Source: Gonocerus acuteangulatus (taxonomy: Eukaryota > Arthropoda > Insecta > Hemiptera > Coreidae). Taken from it: 64,000 nt of DNA. A program made the translations under genes and the position numbers. The stretch is from positions 40,703,764-40,767,763 of the forward strand of contig OX328123.1 in NCBI GenBank assembly GCA_946811695.1, in the 5' to 3' direction. Positions 1 through 9,611 of this stretch are shown here, piece by piece. Each line of letters opens with the position of its first letter. Position 1 is the stretch's first letter. The notes under the pieces are model-generated. The model did no database searches, was not told the DNA's origin, and worked only from the letters and a program-made list of their open reading frames with translations.

Positions 1-2
1 GT

Positions 3-120
3 TGGATTGACTAGAGTTTAGATATAATCTTGAGCGAGCGGAAACGCATAGCAATTATGGTATTAATATAAGTGCTACGCGTTTTCGCTAGCTAAAGGTT
101 ATATCATAACTCTAGTTAAC
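3..120. repeat. Imperfect inverted repeat at window start
   Basis: The first ~47 bases (around GACTAGAGTTTAGATATAAT and GAGCGAGCGGAAACGC) are nearly the reverse complement of bases ~78-120 (GCGTTTTCGCTAGCTAAAGG and ATATCATAACTCTAGTTAAC). The arms are separated by about 30 bases. It looks like the ends of a short fold-back element or the tip of a larger palindrome cut by the window edge. No family recognised. Confidence 0.6.
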
Positions 121-256
121 CTAAATCGTTGATAATTCCGTCGCCATATTGGCGAAATCTGATTTGACTCCTTGATCCATATCTCTGACACGGTGTAGAT
201 CCAGTTCTCTGAGACCCGGCTCTTTAACCTGCTTTGACGCTAATACGTAAGTACCG
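121..256 (-). pseudogene. Unrecognised coding-like fragment
   Basis: A minus-strand frame (open 336..121, stop at 121-123) reads as ordinary protein only in its last ~45 residues, including GYGTYVLASKQVKEPG and VRDMDQGVKSDF. Its upstream part (above ~257) is family A repeat sequence, so the apparent start is not genuine. A 3' splice-like TTTTCTCAG lies just before the protein-like part, so it could be a terminal exon, or a captured gene piece inside a repeat. GC content is higher than in the surroundings. I do not recognise the family and propose no function. Confidence 0.3.
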
Positions 257-888
257 TAACCGTTTCTGAGAAAAGTGGAATCAATGTTTTTGTAGGTCAT
301 TATTTTTTTGTGAGCACTTAGAATCGCGGGATTCAATTGAAATATTTTCTACATCTTGGAAATTAATCCCAACTAAGATGATTAAATTTTGTTTATATTT
401 GAAGTTAAGGAAGTATGCGAAAAAAAATATTTTATTAATAGACGTGAAAAATGTTCGGATTTCCATACATTTTTCGTAAATATCTCGATACCGGTTGGGA
501 AATCGTGGTAAGTGGAAAATGACCATTCGAATACTTACTAAATTCTCTACAAAAAATGTTCTGAAGCAATATTCGATGGGACAAAGTCAATGAGAGATAT
601 AAGCGCTTAAAACTTAAAAAGTGTTTGTTTTGAAATGGTTTTTCTCTTTCTTTATCTCACTTTTTAATTGGTTGTTTCTAGTTTTAAATTGCATTTATCA
701 GTAAAATTAGTATTGTAGTAAAATAAGCTAACAAACAGTGAAAGGTATTGGTAATAAGTTTGGAGTGGCTGTGGTAATCATGATGGCAGTGGCTGTCAGT
801 TTCCTGTGATTTGTGATGCTAATCTATTCCATTTCTTCAAGATGTACGTAACCGCGCTAAGATGACGCAGTTCCTCCGGGACGGAGTT
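257..888 (-). mobile_element. Dispersed repeat family A, partial copy
   Basis: Shares blocks with the copies at 9.4-10.5 kb and 34.4-39.1 kb: TCTGAGAAAA, 'attcaattgaaatatttt', 'attttattaatagacgtgaa', 'actaaattctctacaaaaaa', 'ataagcgcttaaaactt', and the diagnostic end GAACCGCGCTAAGATGACGCAG (here 'aaccgcgctaagatgac' near 850-875). The AT-microsatellite half is missing and replaced by the coding-like fragment at 121-256. Non-coding and apparently non-autonomous. Confidence 0.6.
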
Positions 889-1519
889 GTCCCGCCGGGA
901 CGAAGTCATCCTATCCAGGCTTCGTATTGGACACACCTTACTTACCCACTCCTACCTACTAGACAGAAAGGACAGACCAACTTGTAGATATTGTAACGAG
1001 ACTCTGACCGTTAAACATATACTTACCAACTGCAGACAGCGCAATAACCTGACCATACCTTACTTACCCATTCCTTCTGACTGGACAGAAAGAACAGACC
1101 AACTTGTAGATATTGTAACGAGACTCTGACCGTTAAACATATACTTACCAACTGCAGACAACGCAATAACCTGACCATATCTTACTTACCCACTCCTACC
1201 TACTAGACAGAAAGGACAGACCAACTTGTAGATATTGTAACGAGACTCTGACCGTTAAACATATACTTACCAACTGCAGACAGCGCAATAACCTGACCAT
1301 ACCTTACTTACCCACTCCTACCTACTAGACAGAAAGGACAGACCAACTTGTAGATATTGTAACGAGACTCTGACCGTTAAACATATACTTACCAACTGCA
1401 GACAACGCAATAACCTGACCATACCTTACGACTTACACGAAATACTGACAGAAGGTAGCCCACACATCAATGCATTACTCAAACATTTAAAAACCTTTTT
1501 ATTATACACAAAAATTTAA
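888..1519 (+). pseudogene. LINE ORF2 C-terminus (post-RT zinc-knuckle region)
   Basis: The frame opens with RLRIGHTLLTHSYLL and a C-x2-C-x7-H-x4-C cluster (CRYCNETLTVKHILTNC). This pattern is typical of the extreme C-terminus of I/Jockey/R1-type LINE polymerases. The reading is then broken by a 122-bp tandem duplication, which shifts frame because 122 is not a multiple of three. After the last repeat the authentic tail resumes (DLHEILTEGSPHINALL, then FLLYTKI and a stop at 1517-1519). The upstream RT is absent, so this is a 5'-truncated dead copy. T-rich sequence follows. Confidence 0.75.
935..1422 (+). repeat. Four tandem 122-bp repeats inside LINE tail
   Basis: The motif 'acagaccaacttgtagatat' recurs at 972, 1094, 1216 and 1338, exactly 122 bases apart. 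Copies differ at few positions; copy 2 reads 'attccttctgactgg' where the others read 'actcctacctactag'. The unit is derived from the coding end of the LINE, so the array arose after that insertion. Confidence 0.9.
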
Positions 1520-1776
1520 TTTACTAAATTTTGTCTGTTTTGATTATTTTATTTTTTTTTTGTTTGTTTTTTTCTTCTTTCTTTTTCAAGTTTATTTCTT
1601 CATATGTTCTTATATACATATATATCACATTTGAAGTTGACGACTGACATTTAAAGAGTTTTTCGCCTCTGTTGCAGAACTATAATATAATATAAACTTC
1701 TGGTTAGAGATAACGTATCGAAAATCACTACTCTTCGAAAATAAATCCTCCAGACTGCCGAAGTATCTAATACTGG

Positions 1777-3354
1777 GTCATTCTAGAGCAACAAATTAGC
1801 AACAAATTCTCGTACCAATCTGAATTTCGTCAGACAATTAGATCAAAAGTTACGGGGGTGGCTGTGCTGGCGTAATATTACGCTAGCACAGCCACGTTTT
1901 CTCGGAAACGGCTGGAGCGACAAATTCGTGATTGGTGTCATTCTAGAGCAACAAATTAGCAACAAATTCTCGTACCAATCTGAATTTCGTGAGACAATTA
2001 GATCAAAAGTTACGGGGGTGGCTGTGCTGGCGTAATATTACGCTAGCACAGCCACGTTTTCTCGGAAACGGCTGGAGCGACAAATTCGTGATTGGTGTCA
2101 TTCTAGAGCAACAAATTAGCAACAAATTCTCGTACCAATCTGAATTTCGTGAGACAATTAGATCAAAAGTTACGGGGGTGGCTGTGCTGGCGTAATATTA
2201 CGCTAGCACAGCCACGTTTTCTCGGAAACGGCTGGAGCGACAAATTCGTGATTGGTGTCATTCTAGAGCAACAAATTAGCAACAAATTCTCGTACCAATC
2301 TGAATTTCGTGAGACAATTAGATCAAAAGTTACGGGGGTGGCTGTGCTGGCGTAATATTACGCTAGCACAGCCACGTTTTCTCGGAATCGGCTGGAGCGA
2401 CAAATTCGTGATTGGTGTCATTCTAGAGCAACAAATTAGCAACAAATTCTCGTACCAATCTGAATTTCGTGAGACAATTAGATCAAAAGTTACGGGGGTG
2501 GCTGTGCTGGCGTAATATTACGCTAGCACAGCCACGTTTTCTCGGAAACGGCTGGAGCGACAAATTCGTGATTGGTGTCATTCTAGAGCAACAAATTAGC
2601 AACAAATTCTCGTACCAATCTGAATTTCGTGAGACAATTAGATCAAAAGTTACGGGGGTGGCTGTGCTGGCGTAATATTACGCTAGCACAGCCACGTTTT
2701 CTCGGAAACGGCTGGAGCGACAAATTCGTGATTGGTGTCATTCTAGAGCAACAAATTAGCAACAAATTCTCGTACCAATCTGAATTTCGTGAGACAATTA
2801 GATCAAAAGTTACGGGGGTGGCTGTGCTGGCGTAATATTACGCTAGCACAGCCACGTTTTCTCGGAAACGGCTGGAGCGACAAATTCGTGATTGGTGTCA
2901 TTCTAGAGCAACAAATTAGCAACAAATTCTCGTACCAATCTGAATTTCGTGAGACAATTAGATCAAAAGTTACGGGGGTGGCTGTGCTGGCGTAATATTA
3001 CGCTAGCACAGCCACGTTTTCTCGGAAACGGCTGGAGCGACAAATTCGTGATTGGTGTCATTCTAGAGCAACAAATTAGCAACAAATTCTCGTACCAATC
3101 TGAATTTCGTGAGACAATTAGATCAAAAGTTACGGGGGTGGCTGTGCTGGCGTAATATTACGCTAGCACAGCCACGTTTTCTCGGAAACGGCTGGAGCGA
3201 CAAATTCGTGATTGGTGTCATTCTAGAGCAACAAATTCTCGTACCAATCTGAATTTCGTGAGAGAATTAGATCAAAAGTTACGGGGGTGGCTGTGCTGGC
3301 GTAATATTACGCTAGCACAGCCACGTTTTCTCGGAAACGGCTGGAGCGACAAAT
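1777..3354 (+). repeat. 160-bp satellite array, ten monomers
   Basis: A highly homogeneous tandem array. The landmark TAATATTAC occurs at 1873, 2033, 2193, 2353, 2513, 2673, 2833, 2993, 3153 and 3302. All spacings are 160 bases except the last (149), where an 11-base 'caacaaattag' unit is lost. Only isolated substitutions distinguish monomers (first copy 'cagacaatt', fourth 'ggaatcgg'). Each monomer has a 38-bp palindrome and the direct repeats CAACAAATTAG/CAACAAATTCT plus GCGACAAATTCG. Short open frames across it repeat out of phase and are not genes. A degenerate eleventh copy may follow near 3,410-3,450. Confidence 0.97.
1858..1895. other. Origin-like stem-loop, first of ten copies
   Basis: GTGGCTGTGCTGGCG and CGCTAGCACAGCCAC form a 15-bp stem with one G-T wobble. 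They enclose TAATATTA, followed by C, which gives the nonanucleotide TAATATTAC at the apex. In geminiviruses and related CRESS-DNA replicons this same nonanucleotide sits in the loop of the rolling-circle origin and is nicked by Rep. Iteron-like repeats lie about 60-95 bases downstream in the same monomer. No Rep gene is visible in the window. TAATATTA is itself self-complementary, so a plain satellite palindrome cannot be excluded. Confidence 0.6.
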
Positions 3355-3469
3355 TTGAAAATAGTGTAACAAATTAGCAACAAATTAGCAACAAATTACT
3401 GAGTATGTTAGAAGTTGGGGTTGCAATGTTGCTGTTCCAGCGTAATAGAGCTGATATTAGGGAAGGTAT

Positions 3470-3918
3470 ACGAAGTTCCCAGAACTTTTCATGTCTGTTA
3501 ATAAAATATTTTATTCTAATGCTTCCTTAACTCCAAACGTAACCAAAATTTTAACATATTAGTTTTGATGAAATTCGAACATGCGAAAAATGTTTCAACT
3601 GAATCCCATGATTTTAAGTACCCAAACCAAAAACGTTATTCAGCAACTATTTTTCCAATTTTCTCGAAAACGGTTAAAGCTATCGCCTTAAAAATGGTTT
3701 CATTCGTTTTCCTAGGCCAAGAAGCCTATAAAAAGAGTACTTGCAAGCATATGAAGTAAGCGGAACGATTTTTTTCGCGCGACATTCGCTCCAAAAACCA
3801 TGTTCCGGTGGGCGGATTCTGCTGGTTAACGAACTTGACCATTCAAATTAGACGAACGATTTTTGCACCAAATTTCATCAAAATCGGACCATTAGGGGGG
3901 CCGGAAATGAGCGAACAG

Positions 3919-3974
<56 letters not shown>

Positions 3975-4105
3975 AACCACCGTTATTTTCGGTCTCTAGG
4001 GGTTCTGAAACGCAAAATTTTCTAGTCGGCACTTCCGGATTGTTTCATGAGATCAACTTTATAAGTGGGGTTCCTCCCTTTGAGGGAGGAACCGCGCTAA
4101 AATCA
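3470..4105 (+). mobile_element. Dispersed repeat family A, 3' half
   Basis: Contains the family landmarks in order: 'agaacttttcatgtctgtt', 'ttctcgaaaacggttaaagc', 'ggccaagaagcctataaa', 'catgttccggtgggcggatt', an (AT)n tract (3,923-3,971), 'gaaccaccgttattttcgg', 'cacttccggattgtttcatg', and a terminal hairpin GGTTCCTCCCT/AGGGAGGAACC followed by GCGCTAAAA. The 5' cap is missing. The 64-codon open frame at 3,565-3,759 is incidental: the same sequence in other copies is disrupted. Confidence 0.75.
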
Positions 4106-4206
4106 ATACTCATACTTTATTCTTATAAGAATAATCTTTAGATAAAAAATTTAAAATAATTTTTATTTGCAAAACTTTTATTTAAAAATGTCAAGAGAAT
4201 TTTTAT

Positions 4207-4485
4207 ATAGCATTTCCAAGTCTATTTGAACCTTTTCCAAGACAACTGTAACCTTTTACACATCAAATGCTACCCTTTCCAAGTCATCAGCAACCCTTTC
4301 CAATTCCAATTTAACCCTTTCCAAATGAGTTGAAACCCTTTCCAAAACAAATGTAACGCTCAACTTATTTGGAAAGGGTTACATTTGAATTGGAAAGGGT
4401 TGCTGATGACTTGGAAAGGGTGGCATTTGATTTGTTAAAGGTTACAGTTGACTTGGAAAAGGTTCAAATAGACTTGGAAATGCTC
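4207..4485 (+). repeat. Palindromic 21-bp minisatellite (heptad-like)
   Basis: Two arms (about 4,207-4,350 and 4,366-4,485) are reverse complements. They begin and end on GCATTTCCAAGTCTATTTGA and its complement. Each arm is built of ~21-base units containing TTGGAAAGGGTT. In the right arm one frame translates as seven-residue repeats (LERVTFE, LERVADD, LERVAFD, LLKVTVD, LEKVQID). The 65-codon frame at 4,369-4,566 has no other gene-like feature. This may be a decayed coiled-coil coding repeat or simply a minisatellite whose period happens to be 21. Confidence 0.8.
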
Positions 4486-4569
4486 TATATATATTCTATA
4501 TTTAAACATATATGTATATGTAAATATAGTATTTCAAGATCCGAAATTACCTTAAATAACTCGTAGTTC

Positions 4570-5515
4570 TGTAGTAGTAGTTAGTCAGACTAACATTTTT
4601 TTCTGGAATTATTTTATGTCAGTCTGTTAATACAATATTCTTGTTACTTACGAGAGAGCTAAGAAAGCTCAACGCCTGAGCCTTGACTGGAGTACAATGT
4701 TGAACATCTGGGAAATAGCGGCAGAGACCGGATCTTGACAATCATCCCCACCTTCACAGGTAGAGAGCAATTCCACCAACGATATGGTCCCCCTAATTTG
4801 ACCTTAGACAATTTTTTGGTATGTTTTGGAACAGAAAAAAATAATAAATACTTATTTTCTCTTTAATTGCGGACATTCACTTCAGAGGTCAATGTGTTTT
4901 TGCGTTATCAGTATACTATCGCGGGGTCGTTTTCACGTGCTGTTCGGTATATCATTTTGAAAAGCCACACGATAATGATAATCTTCAAATAAATAAAGCG
5001 TAATGATTCTTTACATCAATCTCATATAAATCAAGTATCTCTAAAACTGAAAAGAACAGAAATTGTAGTTCTTTTTAATTTACTTATCCAGTTTTATAGC
5101 AGAAGTATTTAAAATAAAAAGTCTATTGGGGGAAAATCTGGTTTTGGAAAAGACAGTCAATTTGTATGACATGATTTCTTAAATTTAATTCAAATCTTAA
5201 TATGTAATCATATATTTTTTCGCGTTGTTTCTTTTAAAGCTTTGTCGTAATGGCTGCCCTAGGAATCTAGTAACAAGAACAAATGTAGACTGAGGACCTA
5301 CATTTGTATAAAATATGTTTTCAACCACATTTTAGAGACATCTGTAATTGAAAATTGAATTTATTGATACATTTTGAATATTGTCGTTTTAAAGCAACTA
5401 AATTCAACGAATTTTAATGCTTCTAGATACACTTTTTCTGATCTAAGAGTCATCTGATCTTATGACAGATATTTTACTTTTTTTTCTTTTTTTTTATTCA
5501 AAATTGAATAAAATT
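4570..5515. other. Unassigned AT-rich stretch
   Basis: No open frame or recognisable element. It contains scattered A/T runs and a somewhat GC-richer patch near 4,650-4,800 that I cannot assign. Confidence 0.5.
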
Positions 5516-5517
5516 TG

Positions 5518-5785
5518 TGGCGAGGTTAGCTCAGTAGTAGAGCCCTACAATTTACAAGAGGGCCTGAGTGCAAAATTTGGGCGTGCACTAAATATTTTAT
5601 CTACCACCCACCCGGAATTTAATTAAGTTATTAATGGGTACTTGAAGAAGGGGAAATCAGGCGGCTGGAGCATAGTTCTGACCACACTATCTCCCTAGTG
5701 TGACCTAGTATGATCAAAAATCACATACCTTTACAGTATCTGCTCCTCTGGGCACTCATGGCCTGATAAGGGAGTGTTTTTTTCT
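5518..5785 (+). mobile_element. tRNA-derived SINE
   Basis: Begins with a tRNA-like head: 'cgaggttagctcagtagtag' is an A-box region and 'gggcctgagtgcaaaat' a degenerate B box. It continues with the body shared with the SINE at 60.05-60.4 kb: 'aaatcaggcggctggagcat', 'accacactatctccctagtg', 'gtatctgctcctctgggcac', then a T-rich tail. RNA polymerase III transcription is expected for such elements; mobility depends on LINE machinery. Confidence 0.85.
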
Positions 5786-5789
5786 AATA

Positions 5790-6109
5790 CCACCCATTAG
5801 GTGGTGAAATATATTAGGTGTAGCACTCTTTGAATGTCAGCTTATAAAAAAAAAATATTTATCTCTTATTTTTTGACGACATATTCAAAAATTGTCAAAG
5901 CGAATTTGGCATTCGTAATCGCAAAGTCAAAGAAATGTATTTCGTACCAATAGATAACAATCCCAGCAACCTTACTGACAGATGGATAGTGCTAACTTTT
6001 GAAGAGGGAAGTATGTCGTCATCTGTTACTTGTGTGCGTGATCATTAGTCTTGGCTTCCGGGCCCAGCCTCAAAATATTCTTAATATTTTTTTCAGAATA
6101 AATAAACTG

Positions 6110-6142
<33 letters not shown>

Positions 6143-7010
6143 TGAGTATAATTTTTGTCGTTTTATTAAAAGATTTAATTAAATATATCGTCTCTGCCAT
6201 GAAAAACTATCTGAATATGAAAAATCTCCTTTTTAGATTCGGTACTTTGCTCTTGGATTGTGGACGATACGGATTGTCGCAAATTGTCGGAACTCTAACC
6301 CCTTTATAGAATGCCTTAAACGAAGTATCGAATAAGACCATTTTCAATATATTACTTGGTCAATGGATAGAATATGTTCGTTCCTATTGTCCTCCGATTT
6401 TCATACTCGATAGTTTGACATTATCGAATATGAAACGATAAAATACGTTGGACGATATATATATAAGGTATTGCCAAGGAGTACAATAGAATTGAAGGAT
6501 TTTTGCGGAATATTTATTTATTTGTTTTCAGAGACCCGTAACGTTTGGCGATGGTCTCCTTTGTGGAATATAAAAAACAGAGAAATACTGTTATTTCTGG
6601 TCCTTGAGCTACTTACAATTAAGTAAAAAACATGTTTTTCTACACTCTTATCGATGTGAAACCAATAATTGTTTTAACAAGTCGATCAGAGTGTACAAAA
6701 TTTATTTAGGCTCAATTTTTCTTCATACACACGTCAATAAAGGATACACCATCTAGTAGAGTTCACAATAGAAGAGTTGCATTTCAGAGCATTCCACAGA
6801 ACCGCCATTACAGAACGTGTAAGTGATAAGTATAGATAAGTGCTATGTAAAATAGTAGAAAATGCCGATAAAAATTAAATAAAATAACTTCATACGTGTG
6901 AATAAATGATAAGATAGCAACAAGGTTTGATAAAGCAGCATTGCTCATCCATAGATAAACTTCACATAGATTTTTTCCAGAGACAATAACGTTTCAGTTC
7001 TTATTAATAA
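5790..7010. other. Unassigned AT-rich stretch
   Basis: No coding sequence recognised. A short AT microsatellite lies at about 6,112-6,142. Segment 6,240-6,480 is slightly less AT-biased ('ttcgttcctattgtcctccg') but has no sustained frame. Confidence 0.45.
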
Positions 7011-7307
7011 GAACATCTACTATATATTTGTCAAATACCACTCACTCACTGACCTAACATCACCCAGCCCAAACTACTTCAGAGAAAATTTTGAAATTTG
7101 GCATGGACACTCCCTTTAGAACGTAAACACTCGCTAAGAAAAGATTGTTTGATATTCAATTTTTTTTTTTTTTTGTATTTTTAGAGGGGTTTGAATTTTT
7201 ATATGGTTAGAGCAGGAAAGCCTACGCAGCATGCGTTGCTAGGACGATAACAGAACAGCTGTTATTGTACAGTATCGATTTCATAGTATTATTTTGAATT
7301 GCGGTTA

Positions 7308-7500
7308 ATTTCAACAGGCCTTGAATTACTAGAAACAGACTGTGATTTTGTCCCTCATATAGTTTACGCTATATCTGGTGATGGTCCATCCGAGGTAATA
7401 ATATCCCGAACCCTTGCACAGCCTCCTCACCCATCAGCATCCCCAGTCAGAACACTTCTTGGTGATGCTCGCAAATATAATGGGTGTTTCCAAATGGCAT
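7308..7500 (+). pseudogene. Coding-like fragment carried by Helitron
   Basis: The frame 7,299-7,589 includes the protein-like stretch GLELLETDCDFVPHIVYA followed by SGDGPSEVIISRTLAQPP. The preceding 'aatttcaacag' has the form of a splice acceptor, so this could be a captured exon or piece of a larger element. The end of the frame turns into AT-rich repeat. I do not recognise the protein family. Confidence 0.3.
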
Positions 7501-7619
7501 CTTGGAAACATAAATTTTTAAATTTGAACGTACATTTATTATTGATAATGAATTTTAACCTGTATTGGTTAAACTGCTGTTACTGCTAACCTATAGATTT
7601 CGAGCTATCCTAACGTTAT

Positions 7620-7662
7620 CTGTTTCTTGACACTGGTCCGGATCGCACCAATGTCAAGAAAC
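7620..7662. other. Hairpin inside Helitron
   Basis: TGTTTCTTGACACTGGT and its reverse complement ACCAATGTCAAGAAACA (one mismatch) flank 'ccggatcgc'. A stem of about 17 bp with a 9-base loop; role unknown. Confidence 0.7.
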
Positions 7663-7754
7663 ATTATACTTTGAATACTTATCAATGGATGAATAACTTA
7701 TAGTATGATGGGAACCGTGCTATAATAAACTGCACAGAATCATGTAGTAGCGTT

Positions 7755-7810
7755 AATTTATTTATTATTAGTTTTCTTTTGGTGCATCTACTGCTGTGGT
7801 CATTAGCACC
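7755..7810 (-). mobile_element. 56-bp hairpin retroposon with 9-bp TSD
   Basis: On the minus strand it reads GGTGCTAATGACCACAGCAG through GATGCACC and then an A-rich tail (AAAAGAAAACTAATAATAAA). GGTGC/GCACC pair as a hairpin. It is bordered by AGTAGCGTT at 7,746-7,754 and 7,811-7,819. The related Helitron end near 49.4 kb lacks the insertion and has a single copy of the site ('aacactactac'). Confidence 0.75.
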
Positions 7811-7899
7811 AGTAGCGTTCATTTTGATGATACATCATTTAACGCAATAAAATAACTACTTATCTGCCGTGACGAAGCACGGGTATTCAGCTAGTTTTA

Positions 7900-9260
7900 A
7901 GACAAATAAATAAAAAATAACATAATCAACAAAGCATTTTATTATAGAGAAGCAGCATTTTATTATAGATGCTACTTTATGTCTAGATATAGATTTACAG
8001 TCCTTCTAGGCCACCAAATATTCAGAACTACTTGAAATTGTTCAATCTAAATTTAATTTATAAGCAAGATTTGAACATCGAAACAGGCAAAGAAATATTA
8101 AAGATTTATTGTTTATTTATGTTCGATTTCGAATCAAACGCAATTTCATTATACTTATCACAATTTAACGAGATAAGTAAGTAAGATAATTAATGTCGCC
8201 ATTATTCGTTAGCAAGAATAAAAACATGATTAATTATATCAATTCTTCAGGCTATTTATTTAAACCTTAACGTCCACACAAAAATAGCACATATTTTTGT
8301 GACTGGATATCTAAATTTTCTAAATAAAACACTGAGCAGTGATGCTGTGTTCAAGCCTTAACACTCACTGCTTCCGGCTGTCTTTCTAATTGTTTATTAA
8401 AATAGACATTAACATTCATAAACATAGAAAAAGTTTCAAATCTAAAACGAGTTTAACGGAATCCTATTATATTTTAATTTACCTCAGATAACAATTTTAT
8501 CTACCTTTTAATTTTAACTTTTTTTTTTTTTAGAAATTTATCCGTCACTAAAAAATAGATAGCATATATATCAGGGAAAACATTTTCTATAAATATTGAA
8601 GGACTAGAGAATATGTGGGCAACAACCGATCCTCTGTAAGATTTAATGCGACCCGCAAGACATTTTAAAAAACCCAATTTAAAAAAAAATAATATTACAC
8701 TTACTCTCACACCCACTCCAAATGAGGAAGATCAAGTGAGATGGGGTCTGTCGCTTCTTCCTGCAGAATCAAGTGAGGGAGCAAGTTCCCACGGAAGTTT
8801 GTAAATACTCTCAAATTTCACGATTTAATTATAATGTTGTACCTCTATTTTCATTTAATTTTGTTATTTTAATAGATTGTATAACAATAACATTGTCGTA
8901 TTATTTCATGTGTGATATCAGTATATTCTCGACAGTATCAAACCCCACACAGCTACAATTACCACACCACTAGCGGTTCCCAGTCTTCAATATGTCCCCA
9001 CCACCTGTTTTATCTGACATACTGCTTTATACCTTGAGCTCTAGCACAGTTTAAGTGCAGTAAACACCGCACTGTTTACAACTCTGTTGTTTGGGTATAC
9101 AGGCCAGTTTTCTCTCACTGATTTTATATTATTTTTTTTTAGAGGTGTTTTCTCTCTCTCAGACTGCGGGGCCCGGTTACCAGGTCGACACGGTGAAGCA
9201 ATTTCGACATGCTGACGAGAAATATCGACGTTTCATAATCCTTTGGTCACGAAAAAACAA
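7900..9260. other. Unassigned AT-rich intergenic DNA
   Basis: No gene recognised. Frames at 8,501-8,716 (minus) and 8,773-8,973 (plus) are low-complexity and lack family motifs. An AT microsatellite with CA/TG flank follows at 9,274-9,350. Confidence 0.45.
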
Positions 9261-9271
9261 ATTGTAATTTG

Positions 9272-9324
<53 letters not shown>

Positions 9325-9418
9325 CATACTTGCGTGCGTGTGTGTCTGTATTAACAGTTTGCTCTCTCCTGTCTATAAAAATAGTCCGACTTTGATGTAA
9401 TTTGTTACAAAATTACTT

Positions 9419-9556
9419 TTTAGCGCGGTTCCTCGCTCCCTTCATAGGGAGGAACCCCGCTTATAAGGTTGATCTCATGAAACAATCCGAAAGTGCTGAC
9501 TAGGAAATTTTGCGTTTCAGAACCGCAAGAGACCGAAAATAACGGTGGTTCAAATT

Positions 9557-9611
<55 letters not shown>

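Larger units (their letters stand above)
7016..7895 (+). mobile_element. Non-autonomous Helitron, 880 bp
   Basis: The 5' end TCTACTATATATTTGTCAAA resembles Helitron left ends (TC followed by AT-rich sequence). The 3' end has the hairpin CCGTGACGAAGCACGG followed ten bases later by CTAGT, the canonical Helitron right terminus. A related right end in opposite orientation lies at 49,315. Internally it holds a coding-like fragment, a strong hairpin at 7,620-7,662, and a 56-bp retroposon at 7,755-7,810 with its own target duplication. Confidence 0.75.

Noticed and set aside
1858..1895. Hammerhead ribozyme in the 160-bp satellite
   Set aside because: Satellites sometimes carry hammerheads and 'ggaaac' occurs, but no CUGANGA box is present at a compatible position.
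1989..3155. Seven repeated 68-codon open frames in the satellite
   Set aside because: They overlap head to tail, shift frame from monomer to monomer (160 is not a multiple of three) and are forced by the repeat. No protein family.
4369..4566. 65-codon heptad frame as a real coiled-coil protein gene
   Set aside because: It is short and ends in AT-rich sequence, and the mirrored arm shows the same units as a palindrome. Reported as a repeat instead.
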